Positions 55,099-64,000 of a stretch of DNA of 64,000 nucleotides are shown in pieces. Numbering within the stretch: position 1 is the stretch's first letter; every line of letters begins with the position of its first letter. The notes under the pieces are model-generated. The model was not told where the DNA came from, did no database searches, and was given only the letters and a program-made list of their open reading frames with translations. Position numbers and translations under genes: made by a program. Source of the DNA: Gelidibacter mesophilus DSM 14095 (GTDB lineage: Bacteria > Bacteroidota > Bacteroidia > Flavobacteriales > Flavobacteriaceae); NCBI RefSeq assembly GCF_000423005.1, contig NZ_AUHD01000007.1, positions 124,001-188,000 of the forward strand. Reading direction: 5' to 3'.

Positions 55099-57879
55099 AT
55101 GGGAAATGATCTTTTTAAAACTAAAAAAGAAATAGCAGTTAACGGTAAAAACTTCACTTATTATAGCCTTCAAGAACTCTCCAATCAAGGTCACGAGATC
55201 GATAAGTTGCCATTTTCAATTCGTATTTTATTGGAAAATGCCTTGCGAAATTTTGATGACTTTTCGGTTACTAAAGAAAATATTGAAACACTTCTCAATT
55301 GGAAGCCAAAAGGGGTAGACAAGGACATCCCCTTTAAGCCTGCTCGGGTATTAATGCAAGATTTTACAGGGGTTCCTGCAGTTGTTGATATTGCAGCACT
55401 TAGAGCTGAAGTTGCGCGTAAAGGAGGCGATCCAGATAGCATTAATCCACTAGTGCCCGTCGATTTAGTGATAGATCATTCTGTTCAAGTCGATTTTTTT
55501 GGTACGGACTATTCTTACCAAAGGAATATGGAAGAAGAGTACAAACGGAATAAAGAACGCTATCAATTTTTAAAATGGGCCCAACAATCATTTGATAATT
55601 TTAGTGTGGTTCCTCCAGGAATGGGTATTTGCCATCAAATTAACCTTGAATATTTTTCCAAAGGGGTCATCGACCGTAATGGGGAACTTTTTCCAGATAC
55701 TTTGGTCGGCACGGATAGCCATACACCCATGGTCAATGGCATAGGTGTTGTGGCATGGGGCATTGGTGGTATTGAAGCGGAAGCCGCTATTTTAGGGCAG
55801 CCGCTGTATTTTATTATGCCAGAAGTTATCGGATTAAAGTTGACCGGTAAATTACCTTTGGGCTCAACCGCTACAGACTTGGTACTGACCATTGCCAATA
55901 TCCTAAGAAAGCAAGGTGTTGTTGGTAAATTTGTTGAGGTTTTTGGGCCAGGATTGGACCATTTGTCAGTTCCGGATAGAGCTACCATTGGTAACATGTC
56001 TCCAGAATTTGGATGTACCATTACTTATTTCCCAATTGATGATAAAACCTTAAAATACATGCGGGAAAGTAACCGATCAGAAGAACAGATCAATTTGGTT
56101 GAAACCTATTGCAAAGCTAATATGCTATGGCGTGAAAATGAAGATCGTATCACCTATACAGAAGTTGTTGAGTTGGATGTGTCTACTATTGAACCCACTG
56201 TTGCAGGTCCTAAACGGCCACAGGATAAAATACTTTTAAAGAATTTCAAGCCCAAATTCATTGATTTATTGAGTTCTTCTTTTGAGCGTGAATATATTGA
56301 GCATGAAGATCGGGAATCTGTTATCAAATGGAAGAATGAAGGTGGAAATCAACCTACTAGCCCACCTAGGGAGATGGCTGAAGGAACGAAAATTGAAACT
56401 AAAGAACAAAACGGACTTAAAACGGTTTGGATTGATAAAGGCGAACAAAAATATTCATTATCAGACGGGTCAGTTGTTATTGCCGCAATTACTTCATGTA
56501 CCAATACCTCTAATCCGTTTGTAATGATTGGTGCGGGGTTGGTGGCCAAAAAAGCAAGAGAGCACGGTATTGATGTTAAACCTTGGGTAAAAACCTCCTT
56601 GGCACCTGGATCAAAAGTAGTGACGGATTATTTGAAAAAGGCCGATTTGCTAAAAGATCTTGAAGCGCTTCAATTTCATTTAGTGGGCTATGGTTGTACT
56701 TCTTGTATCGGGAACTCAGGGCCATTGCCTCCTGCCATTGCAAAATCAGTAGTTGAAAATGACCTTGTAGTGTGTTCAGTGCTTTCAGGAAATCGGAATT
56801 TTGAAGCGCGTGTCCATTCACAGGTCAAAATGAACTACTTGATGTCGCCTATGCTGGTTGTTGCTTTTGCTATTGCCGGACGAGTGGATATTAATTTGAC
56901 TACCGAACCTATCAGTTACGATAAAAATCAATTGCCCGTTTATTTGAAGGATATATGGCCAACAGATGATGAGATTAATGCAGTGCTGAAGGAAGTACTT
57001 ACACCAAAGGATTTTCAAAAAAACTATGCGGAGATATTTGATGGAAATGAGATTTGGAGAAATTTAGAGATTCCAACAGGGAAGTTATATGAATGGGATC
57101 AAGAATCTACCTATATTAAGGAAATTCCCTTCTTTAAAGACATTTCATCAACAGCACTACCGCTTCAAAACATTGAAAATGCACGCGCACTTTTAGTCTT
57201 GGGAGATAGTATTACAACTGACCATATTTCTCCAGCGGGTGCTTTTGACGAGCATTCCGCAGCAGGAAAATACCTCATAGAAAAAGGTGTCAAAAAAGAA
57301 GAGTTTAACTCTTACGGAAGCCGACGTGGAAATGATGAAGTGATGGTGAGAGGAACTTTTGCAAACGTTCGAATAAAAAATAAACTAGCAGAGAAGGAAG
57401 GGGGATATACCACACATTTGCCTTCAGGACAAGAGATGAGCGTTTATGATGCGGCGGTTAAATATGAGAAAGATAATACCCCTTTAGTCGTTCTTACCGG
57501 AAAGGAATATGGAAGTGGTTCTTCTAGGGATTGGGCAGCAAAAGGAACATTTTTATTGGGTATTAAAGCAGTTATCGCTGAAAGTTATGAACGCATCCAC
57601 AGAAGTAATTTAGTAGGCCTTGGTGTCTTACCACTGCAGTATGAAGCTGGAGATACCGCAGAAAAGTTAGGCTTAAGGGGAACCGAAACCTTTACTATTT
57701 CTGGGATTTCTGAAGGATTGACACCACATAAATCTGTGGATGTGGTTGCGGAAAATGAAAAAAGTGAACTTATTAAATTTAAGGTTATTGCCCGATTGGA
57801 TTCTTTGATAGATATTGAATATTATCGCAATGGAGGGATCCTTCAATATGTTTTAAGACAATTTTTGGATGAGAAATAG
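55099..57879 (+). CDS. acnA: Aconitate hydratase, AcnA/IRP1 type
   Basis: This TCA-cycle enzyme isomerises citrate to isocitrate through cis-aconitate using a [4Fe-4S] cluster; 926 aa, normal for the AcnA type. The cluster cysteines are C467 in AITSCTNTSNP and C533/C536 in GYGCTSCIGNSGPL. Other family motifs are VLMQDFTGVPAVVDIAALR, GTDSHTPMVNGIGVVAWGIG, GDSITTDHISPAGAF, and the swivelling-domain GKEYGSGSSRDWAAKG. It is a single gene with long flanking spacers. Many flavobacteria rely on a mitochondrial-type aconitase of about 755 aa, so this may be a second aconitase; that cannot be judged from this window. Confidence 0.97.
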   Translation: MGNDLFKTKKEIAVNGKNFTYYSLQELSNQGHEIDKLPFSIRILLENALRNFDDFSVTKENIETLLNWKPKGVDKDIPFKPARVLMQDFTGVPAVVDIAALRAEVARKGGDPDSINPLVPVDLVIDHSVQVDFFGTDYSYQRNMEEEYKRNKERYQFLKWAQQSFDNFSVVPPGMGICHQINLEYFSKGVIDRNGELFPDTLVGTDSHTPMVNGIGVVAWGIGGIEAEAAILGQPLYFIMPEVIGLKLTGKLPLGSTATDLVLTIANILRKQGVVGKFVEVFGPGLDHLSVPDRATIGNMSPEFGCTITYFPIDDKTLKYMRESNRSEEQINLVETYCKANMLWRENEDRITYTEVVELDVSTIEPTVAGPKRPQDKILLKNFKPKFIDLLSSSFEREYIEHEDRESVIKWKNEGGNQPTSPPREMAEGTKIETKEQNGLKTVWIDKGEQKYSLSDGSVVIAAITSCTNTSNPFVMIGAGLVAKKAREHGIDVKPWVKTSLAPGSKVVTDYLKKADLLKDLEALQFHLVGYGCTSCIGNSGPLPPAIAKSVVENDLVVCSVLSGNRNFEARVHSQVKMNYLMSPMLVVAFAIAGRVDINLTTEPISYDKNQLPVYLKDIWPTDDEINAVLKEVLTPKDFQKNYAEIFDGNEIWRNLEIPTGKLYEWDQESTYIKEIPFFKDISSTALPLQNIENARALLVLGDSITTDHISPAGAFDEHSAAGKYLIEKGVKKEEFNSYGSRRGNDEVMVRGTFANVRIKNKLAEKEGGYTTHLPSGQEMSVYDAAVKYEKDNTPLVVLTGKEYGSGSSRDWAAKGTFLLGIKAVIAESYERIHRSNLVGLGVLPLQYEAGDTAEKLGLRGTETFTISGISEGLTPHKSVDVVAENEKSELIKFKVIARLDSLIDIEYYRNGGILQYVLRQFLDEK

Positions 57880-58187
57880 GTATTAACGATTGTTGATATG
57901 GCAGATGAACTATACCATAGGACGGATTCACGACAAGGAAGTTGCATTGCCATGCCGCCCCCTCGTTTGTAGCATTTGCGGCAGTCCAAATGGAACCGTA
58001 CTAGAAGGTGAACTTGGGCATTTTTTGCCCCAGTTCTTAATTGGGACAAACATTGTAGGTTTGACCAATACCAATAGCATATAGAGCTATCTAGGTCTCG
58101 TGCATCTTTATTCGCGTTTTGGACGCTATCAGAAAAATGGTTTATAACCATTACAGGCCAATAGATAATAATCGAAATTGCGAAATA
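57880..58187. other. Gap between acnA and a reductase relict
   Basis: No intact gene. GAACTTGGGC/GCCCCAGTTC (58010-58035) forms a 10-bp stem with one mismatch around a 6-T loop. Short open stretches here match nothing I know; together with the adjacent relict the region looks like decayed coding DNA. Confidence 0.4.
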
Positions 58188-58527
58188 ATGAAAAATCAAG
58201 AAGTCAGCATAAAATTGATTGAACATGCCACGCACGATGTGTTGCATATTGTGGTAGAAAAACCGGAAGGAATGGAGTTTGAGCCAAGACAGGCCACTAG
58301 AAAAGGGATTCAGTAAACTGTTAGGAAACAACTTCAATATTCTTTCTAAAGAAACTGTTGAAGGTCTAGAACGCGGGCAGATTACTGAGGAATTTCTGAA
58401 AAACTGCGAGGTTTCTTTTGACAAACCTGTTTATCTCTGCGGCCCACCACCAATAATGGAAGCTGTTGAAGCGCAATTATAAAATTTGGATGTGAAGAAG
58501 AAACCTATCATTATGGAAGAATTTTAA
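58188..58527 (+). pseudogene. Relict of a flavodoxin/ferredoxin reductase (FAD-binding oxidoreductase)
   Basis: ATG 58188 opens with VSIKLIEHATHDVLHIVVEK then PEGMEFEPRQAT, the FAD-domain start of flavodoxin-reductase proteins (usual form ...FTPGQAT). The frame ends at 58316. From about 58300 a different frame gives LLGNNFNILSKETVEG, GQITEEFLKN and FDKPVYLCGPPPIMEAVEAQ, the NAD-domain end with the conserved C-G-P-P-x-M-M motif. After an in-frame TAA (58480-58482) the same frame runs on as NLDVKKKPIIMEEF to a second TAA at 58525-58527, which matches the usual C-terminus. About 120-130 central codons are missing, with a frame change at the junction and one premature stop. It is a dead gene. Confidence 0.75.
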
Positions 58528-58531
58528 TGCG

Positions 58532-58882
58532 ATGAAAAAGATTCTAATCAAACGAGTATATGATACACCGTCAAAATCGGATGGATATCGGGTGCTAATT
58601 GATAGAATTTGGCCTAGAGGTGTATCCAAAAAAGAAGCTAAATTAGACGCTTGGAATAAAGAATTGGCACCTTCTACTCAACTTCGAAAATGGTTTGACC
58701 ATGATCCCAACAAATTTGACGCCTTCACTGTAAAATATAAAACGGAATTGGAAGACAGAACCGATGCCCTAAAACAATTGCGTCAAACATTAAAGAAACA
58801 AACTGTGACGTTGCTCTATGGAACCAAGGATAACGAGCATAACCAAGCTCTAGTCCTTAAGAAGGTTTTAGAGGATGTTTGA
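58532..58882 (+). CDS. DUF488 family protein (YeaO-like)
   Basis: This is a small cytoplasmic protein of 116 aa with the DUF488 pattern: IKRVYDTPSKSDGYRVLIDR, IWPRGVSKKEAKLDAWNKEL, APSTQLRKWFDHDP and VTLLYGTKDNEHNQALVLKK. The family is widespread and has no settled function. It starts 5 bp after the end of the reductase relict, so it may have lost its former upstream partner and promoter. Confidence 0.9.
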   Translation: MKKILIKRVYDTPSKSDGYRVLIDRIWPRGVSKKEAKLDAWNKELAPSTQLRKWFDHDPNKFDAFTVKYKTELEDRTDALKQLRQTLKKQTVTLLYGTKDNEHNQALVLKKVLEDV

Positions 58883-58910
58883 GATCAATACAGTTTGTAG
58901 TTTAAAAAAA

Positions 58911-58940
58911 TTTCTGTAACAGAAAAATTCCTCTTTTTTT
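58911..58940 (+). terminator. Weak terminator after the DUF488 gene
   Basis: TTTCTG-TAA-CAGAAA (58911-58925) hairpin followed by AATTCCTCTTTTTTT. Confidence 0.45.
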
Positions 58941-59267
58941 ATTATCGATGTTTAATAAATTTTAAGTATGTTTATTCTCGTTTAAATTTATATTCCCCTG
59001 AAGAATATAAAAGCTTTATCGACTGATGCAACTGCTGAATAGCTGTATTGGTAGAATTTAATGAAAATAGATTCGGAATCCCATAAATCTACTGTAGCCC
59101 TTGGAAAATAATTCAAATATTTTGGCTTTTAGCAAAGCTTTAAGAATGTGAAGAATTACTCAGGTTGTTGTGAAATAAGATGTGATTAGTGATCTTATGT
59201 ATTGAATTTTATTAAAATAGCTGATTTTTTGCATTGAACAGGTAATTGGAATTAATAATTAGGTGGA
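58941..59267. other. Intergenic region
   Basis: About 330 bp, AT-rich, without a recognisable gene, relict or repeat. Confidence 0.5.
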
Positions 59268-60323
59268 ATGATTGAGGTAATAGAGAACAAAAAAGAATGG
59301 AACAAAGAATTGGAGTTATTGAAGGATGTGGATTTTTATCATACATATGACTATCATCATCTTTCCAAGAATTCTAATGAATCAGCTGTACTCATAAAAT
59401 ATACAGATGGGAGCACCTCTCTTTTTTTACCATTGCTAATAAGGGATATCGATAACTCCATTTACAAAGATGCAACATCGGTGTATGGATATTCAGGTGT
59501 CTTGTCATTAAATATGTCCGATAAGTTTAAAACAGAAGAGTTCTATAAGGAACTCAACGTGTTTTTCAATGACTATAAAATTATTTCGGTATTTTCAAGG
59601 CTACATCCCTTTGTAAATCATCAAGAAGCAATTCTGTCAGGATTGGGAACGGTAGCTAACTTGGGGAAAGTTGTCTATATTGATCTCACTGATACCATAG
59701 AAAATCAACGAAAGATGTTCAATAAGCGCATGAAGTCTTATTTGAATGCATCCCGTAAAAGTTGTACGGTTATTGAAAGTAAACTCGAAAACCATCTTCA
59801 GACCTTTATTAAGCTGTATCATGAAAACATGAAGCGTGTTGATGCCGATACGAACTACTTTTTTGAGGATAGTTATTTTCACCAATTATTGACAAGTACT
59901 GATTTTTCGACCAAATTATATTTATGCTCGCATAACGAAACACAACAAATTATAGGTGGCGCTCTATTTATTGAAAAAGGGGGAATGGTGCAATATCATT
60001 TGTCTGGGTACGACGAAGATTATCATGATCTGAATGCCATTAAACTTATAATTGATGAAGTGCGTATACGTTCTACGCAAAATAATTTCATATTTTTAAA
60101 TCTTGGAGGGGGAAGAGGAAGTAAAGAAGATTCTCTTTTTACTTTTAAAAAGTGCTTTTCTAAAAACACCAAACAATTTAAAATTTGGAAGTACATCGTT
60201 AATGAAGAAGTTTATGGGGCACTTGTCCAAAAGTATTTAGGATCCTCATTGATGACTGAGAGTAATGAGTTTTTTCCTGCTTATCGCGTAAAAGGAATTT
60301 CTTCTAAACAACAACTGCATTGA
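59268..60323 (+). CDS. FemAB/GNAT-like acyltransferase (Acetyltransf_6 type)
   Basis: This 351-residue protein has no signal peptide and is likely cytoplasmic. It has the double-GNAT layout of FemAB-related proteins. The N-terminal half has VDFYHTYDYHHLSKNSNES and the conserved ATSVYGYSGVL strand. The C-terminal half is Acetyltransf_6-like (RKMFNKRMKSYLNASRKSCT, FIKLYHENMKRVDADTNYFF, IIGGALFIEKGGMVQYHLSG, IFLNLGGGRGSKEDSLFTFK). Relatives act in peptidoglycan bridge, capsule or exopolysaccharide synthesis by transferring aminoacyl or acyl groups. No polysaccharide genes are next to it, so the substrate is unknown. Confidence 0.82.
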   Translation: MIEVIENKKEWNKELELLKDVDFYHTYDYHHLSKNSNESAVLIKYTDGSTSLFLPLLIRDIDNSIYKDATSVYGYSGVLSLNMSDKFKTEEFYKELNVFFNDYKIISVFSRLHPFVNHQEAILSGLGTVANLGKVVYIDLTDTIENQRKMFNKRMKSYLNASRKSCTVIESKLENHLQTFIKLYHENMKRVDADTNYFFEDSYFHQLLTSTDFSTKLYLCSHNETQQIIGGALFIEKGGMVQYHLSGYDEDYHDLNAIKLIIDEVRIRSTQNNFIFLNLGGGRGSKEDSLFTFKKCFSKNTKQFKIWKYIVNEEVYGALVQKYLGSSLMTESNEFFPAYRVKGISSKQQLH

Positions 60324-60436
60324 GACCATTATTGGATGTTTTCTAGGTGTAAGTGTGAGATTTATAAATAGGTCAACCGTCGTAAAATTTAACGATGACT
60401 AAATCAAATAATACCAAGAGTTACATGGTATAAAAC

Positions 60437-60470
60437 AAAAGAGCCTTCCGTTTCAGGGAAAGCTCCTTTT
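60437..60470. terminator. Bidirectional hairpin terminator between convergent genes
   Basis: AAAAGAGC-CTTCC pairs with GGAAAGCTCCTTTT (GAGC/GCTC and TTCC/GGAA stems with small bulges). A- and T-runs at its two ends let it serve both the + strand acyltransferase and the - strand GH13 gene. Confidence 0.65.
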
Positions 60471-60491
60471 GCTAATTAAATTTTCTCTATT

Positions 60492-63350
60492 CTATAACTT
60501 AATTAATTTTGAAATTAAGGTTTGTCCATTCTTGTTTTCAACTTTTATCAGATAAACGCTTTGGTTCAAATCTGAAATATCAAAACTATCCGCTTGTGTA
60601 AAATCACCTTTGAACGATTTGATACGCTTACCAGTTAAATCGTAAATGTCAAGCATATTTACTTCTTTATTGACTTTAAAAGTGTTGGATACCGGATTGG
60701 GATAAATACTAAATTCTGATGCACTTTCAAATGAGTCCGTACTTAATGTTGACGCCTTATTTCCGAAAATTCTAAACTGACCTGCAGGAATTGTTACGGT
60801 GGCAGCACTAAAGGAGGTATTGCCAGTATCATCCATCAAGTCATACCAAATCTCTCCTGTTGGGATCGTTGTATTAAATGCTTTTTGGTTTACATCAAAA
60901 TTTGCTAATACAATCACTTTGTTAAGATTGGTTGCAGATAATGAGCTATCAAAAATTTCAATGGTTGGTGTCAATGAATTGGTGCTTATATTGTAGTCTC
61001 CTTTAAACACGGGTTCTTTAGTTTTTAAATGGATCAATCGGGCCCAATCATTATAAATTTTATTCCTATAGGTGTTTTCTAGCCAGTTTTCTGCCCATTG
61101 CGGTTGTGGTTTTGTGTCCAACTTACAGTCACCATCAATTCCACCAGGAACGTTAACAGTGCCATTTTTACATGTGAAGATGGAGTTTTGCATTCCCAAT
61201 TCGCCAAAATGCCAAATCATTTTAGGTCCTGGAACAGTTAAGGTCACAGCTCCCAAAGCGGACATTCTTGATAATGCCGTATTTAGATCTTTGACATCAT
61301 GTGAGCTGTTGTTGCTATTTATGTACATTAAATTCTTGTACATCAAGCGCTCTTCATCATGGCTTTCAGCGTACCCTATCACACGTGGACCTTGAAATTG
61401 AGGTCTCGATTTGTGGCCAATACCACTAATATCTGCCGGATATCCCATGGTTAATTCATTATAGGCGTAGTTCATATTACCCCACATTATGATGCCTTTT
61501 CCTTCATTATACCTGTAATTTGCCCATTCTTTTTCTTCATCTTCAGAACCTAAATGTTCGAAAATCACATAATGGGTTGGGTCCAATGCCCATGAGTAAT
61601 CGGCATATTCTTTCAAAATAGCCACACGATCAGCCTGGTAGGCATTGGTACAACTGTCGTCTTTCTCAGTGCAGTTTTGAGTAAATCCTTTGGTTAAATC
61701 CCAACGGAAACCGTCAATTTTAAATTCTTCAACCCAGTGTTTGACAATACGCTTTACATATTCCTGAGTTCTAGGACTAGCGTGGTTAAAATCTGAACCC
61801 ACATTATAACTGTGTCTTGGCGTTGTATTGAAATATGGATTCTCAGTACTTGGATTTCCCCAACCATCGCCATCAGGGTCATTCATCCACATACGTACCA
61901 TTGGATTTCTGCCAAAAGCGTGGTTTAATGCTACATCCAAAATGACTGCAATACCGTTTTGATGACAGATGTCAATAAATTCCTTCAACTTATTTTCAGT
62001 GCCATAGAACTTATCCAGGGCCATATGGAAAGCTGTATTATAGCCCCAACTTTCGTTGCCTTCAAATTCCATAACAGGTAAAAGCTCAATAGCATTGATA
62101 TTTAGATTTTTAAAATAATCCATGCGATCAATCAAATCCTGAAAATTACGATTGGAATCAAAATCCCTAATCAGTACTTCGTACACTACTAAATTTTCCT
62201 TTTCAGGTTTAGAGAAATTAGTGACTTGCCAATTGTAAGCTGTTTGCCCCGTTTGTAAAACCGTGACTTCACGTTCCTGTCCCGCGGGAAAGGCAGGAAG
62301 ATTAGGATAGGTGTTTGCTGGAATGTCCGGATCATCAAATGGTGATAATACCAAAGTGGAATAGGGATCGGCTGTTTTTACCATTTTTGGTGATTTTGCA
62401 ATTGGCGTTTGGTCACCAACCCAATATTGATAAGTATGGGTCTGACCCGAAACCAATCCGGTCAATTCTAACCAGAATTTACCTGATGTAGGATCTTTTT
62501 TCATGGTGTAAGTGTCAGTTGGTTGCCAATTATTAAAACTCCCTGCAACATATACATAATCTTTGCCTGGGGCATCAAGTACTAAAGTGGCCTTGGTGTT
62601 GTCTGACGTATTATAATTGATGCCATCAAGCATCCCAGAGGGTAAAGATGCGGATACTGGTGTTGAGCTAACAATAACTGAAAATGATTTGCTCAGGGTA
62701 GTTCCTGATTGGGTAATTTCTAACTCGTAATATTGGTTGGAAGCAATATTTGAGTGCGTGTAAGAATAACTAGAGGTGTTGGCTTTGGTGTTGATGCTCG
62801 TGCCATTGGCAAATAGGTTATAACTGGCATTCCCCCCTGTATTTGTTGCCGAAATATTTAAACTGCCACCAGAAGAAAGAATGGTGGTACTATTTTGTTG
62901 TGGGTTTGTTAGGCTGGCTTGAAAACTTCCTACGTTTAGGAGAATGTCTTGACTTTTTTTATCACCATCCCCATTTTTTGCTTTGATTAAAAATCCAAGG
63001 CGTCCAATTCCCGTTCTATTGTAGAACGTTGATGGAGTAAAGGAAATACTATAGGTGTCATTCCCTGAATTATAAGTAAGTTTATTAGCTTCATTGGAGT
63101 TTTTCCATATGCCATTAGTGGGACTATTGTGATTGTTTTGGTTATTGGTATCAAATGACCAAGCCCATAAATAGAGTGCATTATTAGTGACGCCCCATGT
63201 CGCTTCATTGATACTGCTGCCATTAAATGTCAAGGTAATATTCTGGTTTTCTTCAAAAGGTGTTGGAGATACAGAATAGGTGACATTTTGCTGCTGGGCA
63301 AAAGACCATGAACACAGTAATAATGCTATATAAAAAGTAATTTTTTGCAT
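60492..63350 (-). CDS. Secreted GH13 alpha-amylase-family enzyme with T9SS sorting domain
   Basis: This is an extracellular starch- or glycogen-degrading enzyme of 952 aa. After a signal peptide ending WSFAQ come N-terminal Ig-like modules (about 20-240) and a CBM48/AMPK-type module at about 262-345 (YVYVAGSFNNWQPTDTYTMK). The GH13 barrel covers about 385-790, with nucleophile D551 in GFRWDLTKGF, acid/base E598 in VIFEHLG and D665 in AESHDEERL. NAIELLPVMEFEGNESWGYN and VILDVALNHAFG are conserved regions I and V. The end (SIYPNPVSNTFKVNKEVNML ... SKLIKL) is a type A C-terminal domain for type IX secretion. It follows the SusE/SusF-like gene on the - strand after a terminator, as in flavobacterial starch loci. 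Confidence 0.95.
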   Translation of the reverse strand: MQKITFYIALLLCSWSFAQQQNVTYSVSPTPFEENQNITLTFNGSSINEATWGVTNNALYLWAWSFDTNNQNNHNSPTNGIWKNSNEANKLTYNSGNDTYSISFTPSTFYNRTGIGRLGFLIKAKNGDGDKKSQDILLNVGSFQASLTNPQQNSTTILSSGGSLNISATNTGGNASYNLFANGTSINTKANTSSYSYTHSNIASNQYYELEITQSGTTLSKSFSVIVSSTPVSASLPSGMLDGINYNTSDNTKATLVLDAPGKDYVYVAGSFNNWQPTDTYTMKKDPTSGKFWLELTGLVSGQTHTYQYWVGDQTPIAKSPKMVKTADPYSTLVLSPFDDPDIPANTYPNLPAFPAGQEREVTVLQTGQTAYNWQVTNFSKPEKENLVVYEVLIRDFDSNRNFQDLIDRMDYFKNLNINAIELLPVMEFEGNESWGYNTAFHMALDKFYGTENKLKEFIDICHQNGIAVILDVALNHAFGRNPMVRMWMNDPDGDGWGNPSTENPYFNTTPRHSYNVGSDFNHASPRTQEYVKRIVKHWVEEFKIDGFRWDLTKGFTQNCTEKDDSCTNAYQADRVAILKEYADYSWALDPTHYVIFEHLGSEDEEKEWANYRYNEGKGIIMWGNMNYAYNELTMGYPADISGIGHKSRPQFQGPRVIGYAESHDEERLMYKNLMYINSNNSSHDVKDLNTALSRMSALGAVTLTVPGPKMIWHFGELGMQNSIFTCKNGTVNVPGGIDGDCKLDTKPQPQWAENWLENTYRNKIYNDWARLIHLKTKEPVFKGDYNISTNSLTPTIEIFDSSLSATNLNKVIVLANFDVNQKAFNTTIPTGEIWYDLMDDTGNTSFSAATVTIPAGQFRIFGNKASTLSTDSFESASEFSIYPNPVSNTFKVNKEVNMLDIYDLTGKRIKSFKGDFTQADSFDISDLNQSVYLIKVENKNGQTLISKLIKL

Positions 63351-63368
63351 ATGACAAGGATTTTAATT

Positions 63369-63402
63369 AAAAAGGCTATTCGTTGAAGAATAGCCTTTTT
63401 TT
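63369..63402 (-). terminator. Rho-independent terminator after the SusE/SusF-like gene
   Basis: GGCTATT (63374-63380) and AATAGCC (63389-63395) form a stem with an 8-nt loop, extended by A5/T5 pairing. On the - strand it is followed by T-rich sequence, just before the GH13 gene. Confidence 0.8.
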
Positions 63403-63408
63403 GAATTT

Positions 63409-64000
63409 CTATTTGATGCTGTATGTTGGTTTTTCACTATCACTAAAGTCTAAAGTAGTAGTATATGTGCGAGCCGTGACATTGATGTTGTTTTCGTTCT
63501 CTTTGTCAAGAACACCATCTAATTCAAGGTCTCCATAATCATTGCCCCATGCATCATTTGTTCTGAATTTAATTTGTCCATCTTTTAAAGTGAAGTTCTT
63601 TAAAGTCCAAATTCCTGGGTTTGAAAAATCTGGAGTAAATTTCGAGTCAGGGCCATCCCAACCATTAGGAGTTGATGAGCCTACAGCGCCCCAGATTTCA
63701 GTTGGCTCAATAGAATACTCCAGAGTATTAAAATTGGCCGTAATCAAGTAATAACCAGCGGTAACTTTAATATTATTTTCGTTCTCTTGGTCGAGTATGC
63801 CATCAAGATCAAGGTCTCCATAATCGCCACCCCAAGTGTCGTTCATTCTAAATTTCAATTCGCCATCAGTTAACTGCACAACTGTTTTAAAGCTATCCGT
63901 GTTAAAATCATATTGAAGTTTGGTGTCTGGGCCATCCCAGCCGTTTGGAGTTGCTGAGCCTACTATGCCCCAATAAAATTTCTCCAGAGTATAAGTGTTG
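63409..64000 (-). CDS. SusE/SusF-like starch-binding protein, C-terminal part (5' end outside window)
   Basis: The frame is open to the right edge of the window, so the internal Met at 63879 is not the start and the gene continues upstream. The visible part consists of two tandem repeats of about 97 residues. Each starts WG-x-VGS-x-TPNGWDGPD, then has LKF/IKFR-N-D-x-WG-x-DYGDL-x-LDG-x-LD-x-ENENNI and ends with a beta strand such as YYLITANFNTLEYSI. Repeats of this kind are found in SusE/SusF-type surface starch-binding lipoproteins. The GH13 gene downstream supports a starch locus. A signal peptide and SusC/SusD genes should lie beyond 64000. Confidence 0.85.
   Translation of the reverse strand, partial: NTYTLEKFYWGIVGSATPNGWDGPDTKLQYDFNTDSFKTVVQLTDGELKFRMNDTWGGDYGDLDLDGILDQENENNIKVTAGYYLITANFNTLEYSIEPTEIWGAVGSSTPNGWDGPDSKFTPDFSNPGIWTLKNFTLKDGQIKFRTNDAWGNDYGDLELDGVLDKENENNINVTARTYTTTLDFSDSEKPTYSIK

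Noticed and set aside
57843-58424. 193-codon open frame on the - strand over the acnA end and the reductase relict
   Set aside because: It overlaps the certain 3' end of acnA and the recognisable reductase fragments, lacks any family motif, and is rich in unusual residues as expected of an antisense shadow.
63409-64000. Tandem DNA repeats considered as a CRISPR array or minisatellite
   Set aside because: The repeats are about 290 bp long and encode the repeated domain of a SusE/SusF-like protein in frame.

Overview
The window is chromosomal DNA of a Bacteroidota bacterium, most likely a marine member of the Flavobacteriaceae. The grounds are SusC/SusD pairs, a hybrid two-component regulator, lipoproteins with Bacteroidota-type lipoboxes, a type IX secretion C-terminal domain, AT-rich intergenic DNA and little Shine-Dalgarno signal. 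I could see no rRNA, tRNA, CRISPR array or intact insertion sequence.

Positions 1-18213 (+ strand): the C-terminal part of a SusC transporter and its SusD partner, then a convoy of secreted enzymes: GH2, SGNH esterase, GH2, GH27, GH2, an S1 sulfatase and GH16. Two gene relicts lie between them: a PNGase F-like C-terminus near 3.4 kb and a KilA-N protein near 12.7 kb. Positions 18278-36282 (- strand): an unknown 206-residue protein; an ECF sigma factor, FecR anti-sigma factor, STN-bearing SusC and SusD; then GH84, GH123, two GH20 enzymes and an M28 peptidase. At 36505 a protein fusing a NanM-like Kelch domain to a sodium:solute symporter is divergent from these. Positions 39330-40706 hold a DNA glycosylase and an acetyltransferase. 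Positions 40752-52816 hold a hybrid two-component regulator divergent from GH109, a third SusC/SusD pair and a DUF3472 lipoprotein.

Together GH84, GH20 (two), GH123, GH109, GH27, GH2 (three), GH16 and a sulfatase are activities against beta-GlcNAc, beta-GalNAc, alpha-GalNAc/alpha-Gal, beta-Gal and sulfate. That fits glycoprotein glycans (mucin-type O-glycans, N-glycans or keratan-sulfate-like chains) better than a plain algal polysaccharide. The PNGase F relict and the sialate-type mutarotase-transporter fusion point the same way. The substrate is inferred, not shown.

From 53.2 kb the content is housekeeping: nhaA, an AcnA-type aconitase, a decayed ferredoxin/flavodoxin reductase, a DUF488 protein and a FemAB/GNAT-like protein. 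At the right edge (- strand) a starch locus begins with a secreted GH13 enzyme and a SusE/SusF-like repeat protein that runs out of the window.
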